Below are positions 49,053 to 62,023 of a DNA stretch of 64,000 nt, piece after piece (the stretch's first letter is position 1; every line of letters begins with the position of its first letter). Source of the stretch: Epiperipatus broadwayi (lineage: Eukaryota > Onychophora > Udeonychophora > Euonychophora > Peripatidae); NCBI GenBank assembly GCA_028023455.1, contig JAQFVV010006203.1:8660876-8724875 (forward strand), given 5' to 3'. The notes under the pieces are model-generated. The model saw only the letters and a list, made by a program, of their open reading frames with translations, had not been told where the DNA came from and ran no database searches. The position numbers and the translations under genes were made by a program.

Positions 49053-51547
49053 ATGAGTAAAAGTAATATGGAATCAAAAACTAAGAAAAAACTATCCGGT
49101 GCACAAAATCGTAAACGCCAAGCTGAAAAAATAGCAAACATTAGAAAACAAAGTGGATCACTTAATAAATATCTTAAAATATCAACTGCTTCTGAAATAG
49201 CTTATACTCAACAAGAACCAGAACCGTGCACATCATCTAGTTCACAGGGAACTGTTGAAAATATTGAACAAGATTTTAGTAAGAAACAGTTAAGTGACAA
49301 CAAAGTCATTGTGCCAATATCATATCAAATGTGTACAAATTTAGAAGATCCAGCTGAATGGAATAAAATCGATGACAAACTACGTGTTATTTTAGTAGAA
49401 ATGGGGCCTGTTCAAAAGAAAGATATTATATATCCGAACGATGTACATGGCCGTAAATTTTCTGATGTATATTATAATAGAAAAATGGAAAATGGAGAAG
49501 TAGTTTTTCGAAAATGGCTTATTTATTCCGAAATTTTGAACTCTGTGTTTTGCTTTTGTTGCAAAGTTTTTGGATCTACTGAATCTAGCCTCATAGAAGG
49601 ATACAATAATTGGAGAAATTTAAGTACAACTTTACACAGACATGAAACTAGTATGGCTCACATGAAAAGTTTATTGAATTGGAATGAACTTGAGAAAAGA
49701 TTAAAAAACAAAATTACTATTGATTGTCAATCTCAAAATTTATATGAAATGGAAAAGAAACATTGGAGGAGTGTTTTGGAACGGCTGATTGAAATTATCA
49801 AATTCCTTGGTAGTCAAAATTTAGCATTTCGCGGATCATCTGATAAATTATACGAAAAAAATAACGGAAATTTTTTAAAATTAATTGAATTATTTGCGAA
49901 GTTTGATCCCGTTATGGAAAATCATGTTGAGAGAGCCCTAGATCAAAACAATAGAGTACATTATTTGAGCAAAGATAGCCAAAATGAATTATTGGAAATT
50001 TTAAGTACAGCAATTAGGGAAACAATTTTATTATCGATAAAGAAATCCAAATATTATTCTATTATTTTAGATTGTACACCAGATGCAAGTAAAACTGAAC
50101 AAATGACCATAATTATTCGCTTCGTTTTTTGTAATAATGGAACGGTTAAAATTAGAGAAAACTTTTTAGGTTTCATAGATATAACAGATTCCACTGGACG
50201 ATGTTTATGTACAACAATAATTGAACAACTGGAAAAATGGAAGATTCCCATTGAAGACATGCGTGGTCAAGGGTATGATAATGGGGCCAACATGAAAGGC
50301 AAAAAGGCTGGACTTCAAAATTTGATTTTAACCAAAAACCCTCGTGCATTTTACGTACCATGTGCTGCTCATTCTTTAAACTTAATCATAAACGATGCCG
50401 CCAAAGTCAATGTAGATACAATTGGTTTTTTTGCAATTGTTCAAAAAATATACAATTTTTTTTCATCATCTTATAAACGGTGGTCAATCCTTTTAAAATT
50501 TATTAAAACTTTAACTCTAAAACAACCATCAGAAACACGATGGGAAAGCAGAATTGATGCAATCCGGCCTCTACGGTATCAGTTGGGTGAAATTTATGAT
50601 GCACTCTATGAAATAATGAACAACGAATCTTTTAATAGAGAAATTCAACATGAAGCTCAATCACTCTGCACTAACCTTAAGGATTACAAATTTATTTGTT
50701 CTTTAATAATTTGGCATGATATATTAAATAGAATAAATCCTGTCAGTAAAATGCTCCAAAATGTAAATATGAATGCTTCACTTGCTTTAGAATCGATCGC
50801 AAATCTAAATAAATTTTACGAGAATATCGATCAGATTCAAATTTCAAAAACATTCTCAAAATTGCAGATGAACTTAGTGAAGAGGTTGATGGAGAGAAAG
50901 AATTTAAAACTGCCAAAGAAGTTCGACAATGGAAAAAAACTCGTCAATTTGATTACGAGCATCAGGACGAAACACCTCAAATACCTGAAGAAAAATTTAA
51001 AATAAACATGTTTTTTACACTTTTAGATGTAGCGATTAATTCTTTAACAGAACGCTTTGAACTCCTCGAAGCATGTTATAATAATTTCAATTTTCTATAT
51101 AAAATATCAGAAATTAATAAGAGCGAGTTACAAGCAAAATGCAAAGATTTAGAAAATATTTTGAAATTTGATAACAGTAAAGATATTAATGCTACAGATT
51201 TATTCGACGAATTATGTGCTTTTCGAGATATTTTTCAAAAGGATTTTTTAAATTCTCAAAACCCTTTCGAAACACTTAATTTTATAGTTTCTAATAATTT
51301 ATCTATGCCAAACTTATCAATAGCTTTAAGAATATTATTAACATTACCTGTTAGTGTTGCAAGCGGTGAACGCTCTTTTTCTAAGTTAAAATTAATTAAA
51401 ACTTACTTGAGAACAACTATGTCACAAAAACGGCTTGTTAATTTGGCATTAATTGCTATTGAAAATGATATTTGTGCAGAACTGGAAATAAATACAATCA
51501 TATCAAGGTTTATTAATATGAAGTCAAGGAGTATAAAATTATTATAA
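49053..51547 (+). pseudogene. hAT transposase, ZMYM1/TTF-zinc-finger type, one frameshift
   Basis: The likely start is MSKSNMESKTKK (49053); an in-frame upstream Met at 49005 is less likely. The first frame runs to 51005, the second covers 51008-51547. N-terminal basic region; TTF/BED-like zinc finger with WLIYSEILNSVFCFCCKVFG and a later H...H (residues about 170-225); DUF4371-like core with catalytic-type Asp in YYSIILDCTPDAS and GQGYDNGANMKG, then YVPCAAHSLNLIINDAA; and the C-terminal dimerisation domain with VASGERSFSKLKLIK and RTTMSQKRLVNLALIAIEND. Protein-like sequence continues in the second frame from about 50840 (FKNILKIADELSEE), so a single indel near 50835-50855 splits one gene. 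The protein cuts and joins transposon ends. Confidence 0.9.
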
Positions 51548-51908
51548 TTATAACATGTTTTGTAATGCATTTACTTTTTTTAACTGTATTTTCTTTTTTT
51601 TTAATATTAAAAAGTATTTATTTACATTGCCTTGTTTGTTTCCCTTAGAAAGATTTTGTACACTAATATTTATAACATGTAGGTGGTATACATTAAAGTG
51701 ACCAGATTTTAACATTGGTAAAATGGGACACCATTGACCGGGGGGGCTGATTAAAAATTTGGTTTATATGGAGCGTTTATATAGATATAGCGTACATTAA
51801 TAATAATAAATTAAATATGTATGTTTGTAATATTATCTTTTTTTAAAATTATTTCATTTATAAATTGTAAATTTATTATTAAATTTGCTAATATTTGCAT
51901 AAATTTAG

Positions 51909-52182
51909 AGGTTAGAAAAATTAGCAAAAATTTTAAAAATAATGGGTTTGTTAAAAACAGACAGTGACGCAAATAATAAATATGAAATTTAAAAAAAAAA
52001 AAAATATTTGAGATTAAAATATGTAAATGTTTTTCGAAAATTATTTTAAACATTTAAATATTTTAATCTCAAACATTTTTTTTTTTAATTTATTATATAT
52101 ATATATATATTTGAATCACTCTGTCTATTTTTAACAAACACATTATTTTTAAAATTTCTGCAAATTTTTCTAACATCTAAAT
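51909..52182. repeat. Long imperfect hairpin in the hAT 3' region
   Basis: Left arm about 51909-52030 and right arm about 52048-52182 are inverted copies (GTTAGAAAAATTTGC-type ends, GTTTGTTAAAAA(C/T)AGACAG and AAATATTTGAGATTAAAATA inside), each about 125 bp. Confidence 0.8.
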
Positions 52183-52189
52183 TTGCCGT

Positions 52190-52246
52190 GTTAAATTATA
52201 TATTATTTCATACAAACTGTTTGTATGAAATAATATATAATTTAAC
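52190..52246. repeat. Perfect 57-bp palindrome in the hAT 3' region
   Basis: Two 28-base arms around a single central T: GTTAAATTATATATTATTTC on the left and its exact complement on the right. Confidence 0.95.
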
Positions 52247-52258
52247 AATCAATTTTAT

Positions 52259-52282
52259 GCTATTTTTGATATCAAAAATAGC
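52259..52282. repeat. Perfect 24-bp palindrome in the hAT 3' region
   Basis: GCTATTTTTGAT followed directly by its reverse complement; 12 bases after the larger palindrome and 144 bases from the transposon end. Confidence 0.95.
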
Positions 52283-52579
52283 ATTACATCGTGCATTCTT
52301 TCTAAAAATCATGACTTTTTTAAAACACCACGGGACACGGTCGGGTCACCTTAGTAAACATACATATTGACAGGGGCGCCAAAATCAAATTTGCATGCGG
52401 GCGCCTAGTACCCAGCGCCGGCCCTGGAGATCACACTATCATTTATTGGGATAAAACAAATTAATGACTTTGGCTGTCAAGAGAGTAACCTTAAATAACT
52501 TAATCAAATAATCCTTTTAAACGGCTGTACTTTTCACATATTCAAAATAAAAAAATAATCATTCTGATGATTTGATGAT

Positions 52580-52830
52580 TTAACCCATTTTTTAAAAATT
52601 TTAAAAATTAAATTTTAAATTTAGTTAAAAAAATTAATTTTTAAATTTTTTTTTTTTATTTTTTTTTTTTTTTTATTAATATTAAAAAAAAAAATAAAAA
52701 TTATTTTTAATTTTTTTTTTCAACACCTAAAAAAATTAAATATATTATTTTTTATAATTAAGTTAAATTTATATAATAGGAGTATTTTTAAAAATTTTTT
52801 TTTTTTGTGGTTGGAATAAAAGATTTAATT
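52580..52830. repeat. A/T-only low-complexity tract
   Basis: Alternating A and T runs with almost no G or C, able to fold back on itself. No gene. Confidence 0.85.
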
Positions 52831-52839
52831 TTTATTTGA

Positions 52840-55800
52840 TACAACCAATGATAAAATTAGCAGTTAAAAGGTTAAAGCTTGCGGTAAATTAGCATGATAT
52901 AATCCAAAATATTTAATTCCTGATGGATAAATTTAATAGTACTGTACTCTCATGTCTGCAAGGTTATTTGCATTACATGTGTGCCACATCTTATGCTATA
53001 ATTAAGATAGAATCAATATATTTACATCTTGTTGGTTTGCTTATGAGTTACTAAATAAGTGTCATAATACGGATAATGCCATAGACCAACCAACAAATAT
53101 AACACTATTTCTGCTTTGACTATTCCATAAAAAATTTAATCTTACTATTTATTTAACCATCAACTACATTACAGATAGCTATGATTCTATGAGAACAAAA
53201 AATATTTAAAAAAAACAACAACAATTAAATGCTTGAGGACTAAACAAGCTTCTTGACTAATAAATCTAAACGACAAATAATGACTTCCCACCTAACTTTG
53301 AGGTATATTATTCGTGTGGAACTCAGTCTCACCACCAGAATAAAAGGTTAATATACTACTCAACTTCATAAAATATCATCTTTATAATGCATAAATACGT
53401 AATCTGGAAATATACTTTACACATGGCAAATACTTAGATATATTAAGGGAGAGAGTTCTCAATTCCAATCAATATAGAACATATCATTAATATCTTCCTC
53501 ATAGCTACTTATACATTTCATTCTATACATAGGTCCCTAATTCTTTCAATTCTTTTAACATATGACATTATCCAAAACCAACAGAGAGAAACAAAGTCAT
53601 AAAACTGAATATTTACTAATTATATAGAAATAGACTGCATAAGACAGAATGTATAAATAAGAGCGTGTAAATAATTTCAAATTGTATAGTACGCAAATGT
53701 TACTGTAAAGTAAATGGTAAACTGGAAATAAAAACTTTTAGTTTATGACAAACTATTAGTGGTTTTAAAACTTTAAATTGCAGTAATTATTGTCAACAGG
53801 GTTTCACCATTTCTGATAACAATATTTATCTTTCATACATTTACTACTTTCTAAGCTGATTGCTCATTTCGAGACATTAAATAGAGAAATATCTCTCTTC
53901 AATAAAACACATAAAACAAAATATCTCCCTTCAATAAAACACATAAAACAAATGTATATATATAATCTACATAAGAAATCATATTTAAATAATGATTAAT
54001 TACCGGCATATAGAGGTTCTTGAAGTCAAGAAAATAGCACAAAATAAATAAGCAAATAAATATATAAAGCTATCCATCTGTCTATGATATATCAATAACA
54101 AAATGAAAAAAAAAAATCACTCTTCTTTAACTAAATATAAAATTCACTTGCAAAATCTTTAACATAAAGTCTCCTGAATGACATGAAGATAAAGCTGATG
54201 ATTCCAACTGAGTATGTGTTAGTAAAACATGAAGACACATTCCTATAGGATAAACATTCACAATTTAGATTTAATTAAGAAATTTCAAATGTTCTTAGCA
54301 ATAGCTAATTGAGATCACTAATACAGCATGCGAGTAATAAATTTTTTTATAATAATGGAGACAATGAATAGATAATTTCAGCTACATATTTGTTTGATAT
54401 TGACCATCTAGTTAATTCTGGAAATTTCCAACCTAGTAATATCTTTAGCAGCCTTCCAAAAGAACATTAGCTTCCCATAAGCTTCATAAGTTAGCATGAA
54501 TATAATTATTTTGGTCCTTTGCTAATTGTTCATGGAAAATCTGCAATTCATTGGATAATATTTTTCTTTTATAATATGTCCACATACTGAGGAGAACAAG
54601 AAATATATAATATTAATGTCCTTCTACTCAACTTAAATCAGGTACACATTAAATAAATATTAATTATTGGTTAATTCTTTGTAAGCCATGCATTCACTTC
54701 TTTAATAAAATATTTTATAAACATGAATGATAAGCATATTTATTATCATGTAGTAGTTCAAAATATAGCATAATAAATTACACACGCATCCTTTCATTTT
54801 AACTTAACTTTTATATAATTAGAGGAGAATTTGAACTTAGAGTCTATGACAGGCTTTGTTAAACAGTCCTGCATAAATTTCCTTAAAAGATTATAAAGTT
54901 CACACAATTTTATTTTCACCTTAACAATAGAAAACATAGGCAAATAAAGTAGAGTTAGGTTATAAGCATATAAATACATTTTAAATGATAGTGTTAATTT
55001 AAAGTTTAATTGAGTGAAGAGTGAAGAAAAATATACCTTGCAAAAAAAATAGCCTGATATCTTTTCTTAAAGTTATCTGGTAGCTAGAATTCCCATACTG
55101 AATTTTATAAAATAATAATGTTTAAAAAATTACACTTTGGAGTTTAACCAACTTGATTTCTGAAAGAGATTGGAAAAAACCATGTACAGAGAATATGTGG
55201 CCAAAGCAGAAATTATATTTTATTACTGACTATCACTTAAATACATCTCCTTTCCATCAATCAAGAGGCCACCTTATCCTCCAAAGGTTAGTTCCACCCT
55301 ATAATTAAGCAACAAATATTCAAGAAATCTTTCCTTAAGAAAAAAAAATCATTTGATTTTCTAAATTAAATCAAACTGAATAAAACAAATATATATATAT
55401 ATAATTTTTAGACTTTTAAAATAAATAAGCATTAATTAGCATTGAATAAAGTAGTTGATAACACAATTTAGTTTGTCAAAAAATACATTAATCCACAGAT
55501 ACATTACTCAAAATATATTTGCATCTGTTATCAGAGATATTTGCTGTAATTTTAAATGTTTTATTGTAAAATGTAAAATTCTGTACTGTAATTAAATAAG
55601 AAAACGAAATTGAAAGATGACACAGATATACATGCACACACATATGTTGCTATATGATTACTAAATTATCCTGACTAAAATTACTTAATATGGCTATTGG
55701 TTAAATATATCTCACTGATTATAATACCTACACATGGATGGGTGTGCCAAGGAATAAAAAGATCAGAAAACCATTTAAACAAATACCAACCACTATTTTA

Positions 55801-56087
55801 CAAACAAATAAAATAAATTTGCATCAATTTAATTTACACATTAACATCTCCTGCAATAATCCACCCCCCTTTCTACCCTTAAATGTTTCATCAAATATTA
55901 TAATAATGCTAAATGCTTATAAAACTCTCAACTAACATCCATAAGCAGCTCTCACATAAGGTTTTAGACTATTAACCTAATTTTTTTTTAAATTTTAGCA
56001 CTCTTTCTTTTTTTTTTTTTTTAGTTATTCACCACTGGTACAATATGATTTAATTAAAGTTTGTTTCTTGTGCCCATTCAGAAGGTC

Positions 56088-56090
<3 letters not shown>
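52840..56090. other. Intron 3, right part, nothing recognised
   Basis: AT-rich intronic DNA. A 32-bp direct repeat (CTTCAATAAAACACATAAAA, twice) lies at 53888-53952. No exon could be supported. Confidence 0.45.
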
Positions 56091-56148
<58 letters not shown>

Positions 56149-56155
56149 ATATATA
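56091..56155. repeat. (TA)n microsatellite
   Basis: About 27 TA units and a shorter second block. Confidence 0.95.
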
Positions 56156-56499
56156 TATGATATTCGAGTAATTAAATAATAAGATGAGCAAGCAAAACAT
56201 ACACATTATACTTTTAATGTCCTTCTCTATACTACACAATAATATTGTTACTTACTAGTAATAGACTATTTTTTATGCTTTTTTCTCATGCTCTCTTTTT
56301 GCTTATAGCTCTCAGGACCCAAACATCATTAACTGCTCGTTTTTTCCACTAATTGTCATAAATGAAATTGAGCATGATTGAGCAACCACAATTCATTCTT
56401 TATGTACACTTGTAGAAATTTTGAATCCACTCTTAGCTTTAACTTTTTATACTTTTTTCTTCCTTTTGAAGTTAGAAAGATCGTAGTTATTTATAAATA

Positions 56500-56860
56500 A
56501 ATAAATAGATAGATAGACAGATAGATAGCCTAGGTATATAGACAGATAGATAGCCTAGGTAGGTAGGCAGGCAGTTAGCTAATTGGGAAGTAAGAAGGAA
56601 GGGGAAGAAGTGAGAGAGAAGAAGGTAGGTAGATTTGTATTTTGGTAGATAAGTTTGTAGAGGGGATGTAAGTAGTTAAAAAGATAAGCAGGCAGGTAGG
56701 TAGGCACATAGGTTGGTAAATAGAGAGGTCGATGAATAAGCAGGTATATAGGTAGGCATGTTAATAGACATATAGATAGATAGACAGATGGATGGATGAA
56801 TAAATGAAAGAATGAATGAATGATCAGACATACAGACAAACATACAAATAAACAAGGCTG
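56500..56860. repeat. GATA/GGTA-type tetranucleotide repeat
   Basis: Begins as AAAT and GATA units with a duplicated GATAGCCTAGGTA block, then degrades into purine-rich GGTA, GGCA and GAAT units up to about 56860. Confidence 0.88.
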
Positions 56861-57749
56861 GGAGAGTGAGAAAAAAGATGGTGAAGTGAAGCAGAAAATG
56901 ATTCCAAAAAAATTATTTATATAACTACATTCTGGAAAAATGAAAAAAAATTACCCATTGTTATAATCTTATTTCTTTGCAATAATTGTACTCAAGTAAC
57001 CATTATATCATAAAGGGACAAAACTATTACATGTAAAAAAAAATAAAACTATATAAAAATATTTTCACATATCGTATAAAAAATTTTTAATTTAGTTTCA
57101 ATATATGTTATTTTTTATTTAACTAGATGAATTATTTATATGACTTAGATTTTCATTGTTTAAACCTTTAAATTTAAACGCATAAAATTTGCAAAGTGTT
57201 GTCTGTATTATTTCTTCAGTTCTTTGATGAAAAAAATTTAAATCAATTTCTGCAGAATGCATGTTTTATTTCAGTATATGACCGATCTCCATATAAAGAT
57301 TTTGTGACAAAAACTTCGTGTTTATATAAATATCATATTAATACGATCTATTTGATATTAAAGAGTGAATAGCTTATATGATCTTGCCTATTTCAACAAT
57401 GCTAATAAACTCATAAGATTTTTTAAAAATAATCTTGGATGATTCAAACCAGAACTAGCATTATAAAAAAATTAAATAAATTGAAGCTTCAATTCTCCTA
57501 TCTATATTTTTTATTTAATATAAGAATAAAACCACTGCATTGAAGGGATATCAGTTATCTCTCTAGGCAGTTGAAAATGAAAGATGTCCTGAAATATATA
57601 TATTCTGAGATTGGTTCCAGATTTTTTTTGTCATGTAATGATTGAAGCATCAATATACAGTGCTTTGCAGATTTGATACCATTTTCATTTTTTTTTTTTT
57701 ACAATGTTATTGTTTCTATATATATAGTATTTTTTTCTTCTTAAAATAG

Positions 57750-57904
57750 TACAGGTAAACGTACCAAAGCAAAATAATCGTGTAGAAATCTCTTCAGGTG
57801 GTTTACCAGATACTTATATATTTGAGCAATTTCATTTTCATTGGGGAAGCAGAAATGATTTAGGTTCGGAACATACAGTTAACAATCTCCAATATCCGGC
57901 CGAG
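57750..57904 (+). CDS. Alpha-carbonic anhydrase exon 4 (zinc-binding core)
   Basis: Acceptor TTAAAATAG and donor GTTTGA bound 155 bases. Starting with a split Val codon it codes QVNVPKQNNRVEISSGGLPD, then TYIFEQFHFHWGS and GSEHTVNNLQYPAE. FHFHWG supplies two zinc histidines and EHTV the third, together with the Glu that orients them; GLPDTYIFEQFHFHW matches the central strands of all active alpha-carbonic anhydrases. The exon ends in phase 0 just before the expected LHLVHW strand, which is not in the following 6 kb. With all three histidines the product should be catalytic, not a carbonic-anhydrase-related protein. Remaining exons (about half of the domain) must lie past 64000. Confidence 0.95.
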
Positions 57905-59058
57905 GTTTGACCATATCTTAATTTTTTAGATTACTATTTAATTTTTTTAATATTTTAATTAAATATAATTAATTATATGCGTGCGCATGCAGATTTTTCA
58001 GAAATTTTTTTATAGCAAATTACATTTTTTTAAAAAAGAAAAAGAATTCAGGAATCCTTCGAATATTTCCGGATCTTCGAAAAAAAAAAATTATTATTGT
58101 TTTTGCTTCTAAAAATATGCAGACCTTAATATTTTAATTAATTTTTCTTTTTACATAAAAAAAAAACAAAAACAGTCGAGATCTTTACTTAACAATCAGC
58201 GCATGCCCACCACAACTTAATCTGACATTTGAATCCAAGATGAGCAAAAAAAAACTCTAAATTTATTGGACCTAAATAATTCTAACTTACAGCAAGCATA
58301 ATGCTTTTTTAGCCAGCTCAAACATAACCTAATTTAGCCATCCAAAATCGGGAGGGGAAATTATTAAAAAAAATATGAAAACGATTAAAAATCTTCATAA
58401 CCTGGCAAATAGGCACGCCTAGTAAATAATGCATTTTTCATTGTTTTTATAAGGCTATTAAACAGTTAGCTATTTAATGAATACTTTTAACTGTAGAGAA
58501 AGAGAATCTTTTTCATTGTTTAAAAAATTATTTAAGGGGTATATAAATGATAATCTTCTTATATATTGGCTTATCTTGCAAGGAATATGCTTTTTTATGT
58601 AGAACTAATGGCAAAATTTGGAAAACCGGCTTTATCTTATGAATAACTCCTAATTAATAAGTAAGATCGCAAATTATGAAATTACCCAATAAAACTTTTA
58701 GCATTAATATTGTGGGGATAACTGGACTAGAACTACCAATGTATGAGTTTTATGCTCTTGAAATAAAAAAAAATGACTAAACGATGGAACATTTCAAATA
58801 TCAGTTATACCCTCTAAATCATTAACCTGTATCCAACTATAAACACAATAAACTTACTTATTAAACTGTATAAAAATTAAAAATGGTGATCCTCTACAAA
58901 GTAGTAATACAACTAAGGACTTTTATATAAATAATTGATTACTGATGACTCATCAATCCATATATAAATTACCGTTTGCATTTTTAATTTTAATTTGCAG
59001 TAATGTTTATAACCACATAATATAAAGGAAACTATTTCTCTTTCTTTTTTTTTTTCAG

Positions 59059-59175
59059 TTTTCTGCATTTTCTATAGGACTGATATTCTCAGTATGCAGA
59101 ATAGATTATTTTGGCAATATGCATATATATTACGATACCAAACAAGCAGGAATTCTATTTCCGCAGATAACATAA
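59059..59175 (+). CDS. Possible alternative terminal exon
   Basis: A long pyrimidine tract ending in CAG (to 59058) precedes an open frame in phase 0, the phase left by exon 4: FSAFSIGLIFSVCRIDYFGN, then MHIYYDTKQAGILFPQIT and TAA, with AATAAA at 59317. It does not resemble the normal continuation of a carbonic anhydrase (LHLVHW). It may be a truncating alternative end or chance; there is no homology to support it. Confidence 0.2.
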   Translation, partial: FSAFSIGLIFSVCRIDYFGNMHIYYDTKQAGILFPQIT

Positions 59176-60625
59176 TTTATTACAATCAAAAAATGATTTG
59201 CCATTTCTTGCTTCATAACCGACATAAATCAAGACTGGAATTTATTTTTATATAATTAAAAGACACCTAAAACAAATATGGAATCTTTCTTAGTGTTGAC
59301 ATACTGGATATTTTAAAATAAATATTAATAAAATCCCCCATATCTTCTTGTTGTGATACAATAGCAACTCCAAAGAATGTACTCTTCAGTGATACCAAAA
59401 GCTATTTTTTCTAGCTTGGAATAAAATCAGAAATGACTTCTATAAATAATGTCTGTCTAAAAATATTCTCTAGAAGTCAATGAGACAGGGACAAGAGAAA
59501 TCATGTTAAAATACATTCTTATGATTTCCAGTTAAATGTTTATTCTAATCCAGACTTAGTAAAGGAGATGACAATATTTGAAATCAAACTGGATCTCAAA
59601 AGATGATGAATAAGATAAAAAAAAATTTTGGAATTATGTGGAAAAGTGAAACTATACATTAAAAAAACTATATTAAATTTAAAGAGAGTTTCTTCCTACA
59701 TTGGAATTGATAGCGATTAAAAATGATGGTACCTTAATATGAGTCTTGAATATTTGTTATTCAACCTCAAATTTCCCAGAGAAATCATGCATAAAAATTT
59801 AGTAATTTATATACTGTGTGTGTACATATATAAAATGTGCATCTTGGAGATCATATATCTTTTCAGATGTCTTGGTGGAGTGAACACTTTAATATATTTT
59901 AAAAACATATTACACATGAAAAAAAAAAGAGATGAACTTCAGTTATTATATGTTTACATACAATTAACAAAATAGATATATTTAATTTATAATTAAAGTT
60001 TAAAATTTATATTTGGACTAGAACTAATCTGTAGTTTAATAAATAATTAGTAATAATTATTAATGTACTAGCTGTCCCCATGTTTTTGCTTATGTTAATG
60101 GAAAATTCCCAAAACTACCATAAATCAGAAATCCATAGCCTATATAATTTTCCAAAAAAAAAGGAAAATCATACATGTTTCACCAAGCTTGATGCAACAG
60201 TTGTTGGATTACTAAGTAATAAACATACAATCTTTCAGATTTATATATACTATGATAAAGCATAAAGGATTGTCTAAAACTCGTGCATAATAGAGCTGTC
60301 TTTAATTTAAACATTCCTGAATTATTTGTTTTAAATAGTATTTATCCTGATTGTTGCCTGAAAATTCATTAATCCTTGTTGAAATATTTAAATTATATTC
60401 TAACACCTATCGCAGTTGCACACTTTTGTATATAATTCCTTTAATATGTTTGCACACAGACAATCAATCCCTCAGACATGATTTTTCCAAATTATTTACT
60501 TTTAAAAATAATAGCAAGGTATTAATAAATTAACAATCTATTATTAAATGCTTTAAAAAATACTTTAAACAATGTTAAAAATTATCCAATACAATATTTA
60601 AATAATTCTTCAAATATATTTTCAT

Positions 60626-60662
<37 letters not shown>

Positions 60663-60667
60663 ATGTA

Positions 60668-61306
60668 TAATTATAATTGAAATAATAAATTTAACGGTGT
60701 ACAAACTATTACAAACAATCCTTAAATCTGCAGAGTACTTTCAGTTAATCTCTTAAACTTGCCTCAACTGCCATTAAATTTAAAAAAAAAGTGGAAGCAA
60801 ACATCATCAATTCAAATCCCATGAATCTCGTATTTTAATGTTAGCAGCTTGTCAATTTATTAAATGCATTTTATTCCTGTTTATAAAAATTGCCTCTTTA
60901 ATTTTTTTTTATTATGGTTTCTCTCTTCATGAAGAATTTTCACATTTTCAAAATCAAATTTAAATTTATATTTACATGTTTTTTCATGATCAAAGAAAAC
61001 ATGTAAATATAAATTTAAATTTGATTTTGAAAATGTGAAAATTCTTCATGAAGAGAGAAACCATAGTAAACGAAAAATTAAAGAGGCAATTTTTATAAAC
61101 AGGAATAAAATGCATTTAATAAATCGACAAGCTGCTAACATTAAAATACGAGATTCATGGGATTTGAATTGATGACATTTGCTTTCGCTTTTTTTTTAAT
61201 TTAATGGCAGTTGAGGCAGGTTTAAGAGATTAACTGAAAATACTTCTATGGATTTAAGGATTGTTTGTAATAGTTTGTATACTGTTAAATTTATTATTTC
61301 AATTAT
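60668..61306. mobile_element. Foldback element, arms of about 315 bp
   Basis: Left arm from AATTATAATTGAAATAAT (60668) to about 60982, right arm from about 60997 to 61306. They are near-identical inverted copies (for example CCCATGAATCTCG and CGAGATTCATGGG) around a short centre with TCATGATCA. It is flanked by TA/GT simple repeats, so a TA target is plausible. No coding. A MITE or foldback transposon is the simplest reading; the arms differ at only scattered positions. Confidence 0.82.
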
Positions 61307-61488
61307 ATATATATATGGAATTCCAATTTTAATGTTAAAAGAAGGTTGCCTTGATAACAGTTTAAAATTGTTGATTGTTATTGATATTGGGATTGTCTAA
61401 ATGTTAACTGGTTTTAATGATATATATATACATGTTAATTCTAATATTTTTATGAATAAATGATTTCATATTATTATTATTTTCAGGA

Positions 61489-61855
61489 TATTCCGTGTGG
61501 TAAAATAGCTAAATAGTTGACATTTTGGTACAATAACAAGTACCTTTTTCAAAGCATTCTCTTTCTCAAATCATATGAATACGTGTGAGATTTAAAATCA
61601 TTTTTATCTTTTTGTTTCTCCTCATACTTAAATTCGATTGGTTGAGAAGTTTTAAATTTTATTTTGTCCTCCAATAACTTCTTCCAAATGTTGTTAATTT
61701 TCTTTAATTCATACCTTTCGTTTATGCTCTCACATGCATTCATTTCATATGATTTGAGAAAGAGAATGCTTTGAAAAGGTACTTGTTATTGTACCAAAAC
61801 ATCAGCTATTTAGGTATTTTACCGCACAGAATATCCCGAAAATAATATATATATA
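61489..61855. repeat. Inverted pair of Penelope-like 3' ends
   Basis: 61489-61743 is, on the minus strand, the same C-terminus and 3' end as at 12014-12290 (ELKKINNIWKKLLEDKI, EEKQKDKN, YDLRKRML). From about 61744 the plus strand repeats only the last part (GATTTGAGAAAGAGAATGC, GGTACTTGTTATTGTACC, ATTTTACCGCACAGAATATCCC). The two 3' ends point outward and share about 105 bp as a palindrome. Hammerhead-like cores at both ends are decayed. Confidence 0.78.
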
Positions 61856-61907
61856 TATATAAACAAAATACACTAGAATAACTCTATAAAATTAAAAATA
61901 TCTGTAT

Positions 61908-62016
61908 AAAATTAAAGAATAATTTCCTTTGCTATAACCAGCTTATGGCATTTTCTGCCATCTTGAGTAGAAAACACCATAAGTTGGCTATAGCAAAGGA
62001 AATTATTCTTTAATTT
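61908..62016. repeat. Inverted repeat, 38-bp arms
   Basis: ATTAAAGAATAATTTCCTTT and GCTATAACCAGCTTATGG on the left face their near-exact complements on the right across about 28 bases. Confidence 0.88.
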
Positions 62017-62023
62017 TATATAT

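Larger units (their letters stand above)
47479..52426 (+). mobile_element. Full-length hAT transposon
   Basis: A 4948-bp element with perfect 8-bp target duplication GAGATCAC (47471-47478 and 52427-52434) and terminal inverted repeats starting CAGGGCCGGCG at both ends. Subterminal GCATGCGGGCGC also occurs near both ends. It codes for one hAT transposase on the plus strand and lies in intron 3 of the carbonic anhydrase gene, in the same orientation. Intact termini and duplication suggest a fairly recent insertion, but the transposase carries a frameshift. The 5' region has an 86-bp inverted repeat and the 3' region several hairpins. Confidence 0.95.

Noticed and set aside
59059-59175. Normal exon 5 of carbonic anhydrase
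   Set aside because: The sequence after exon 4 should read close to LHLVHW; this exon does not, so it is kept only as a weak alternative-end candidate.
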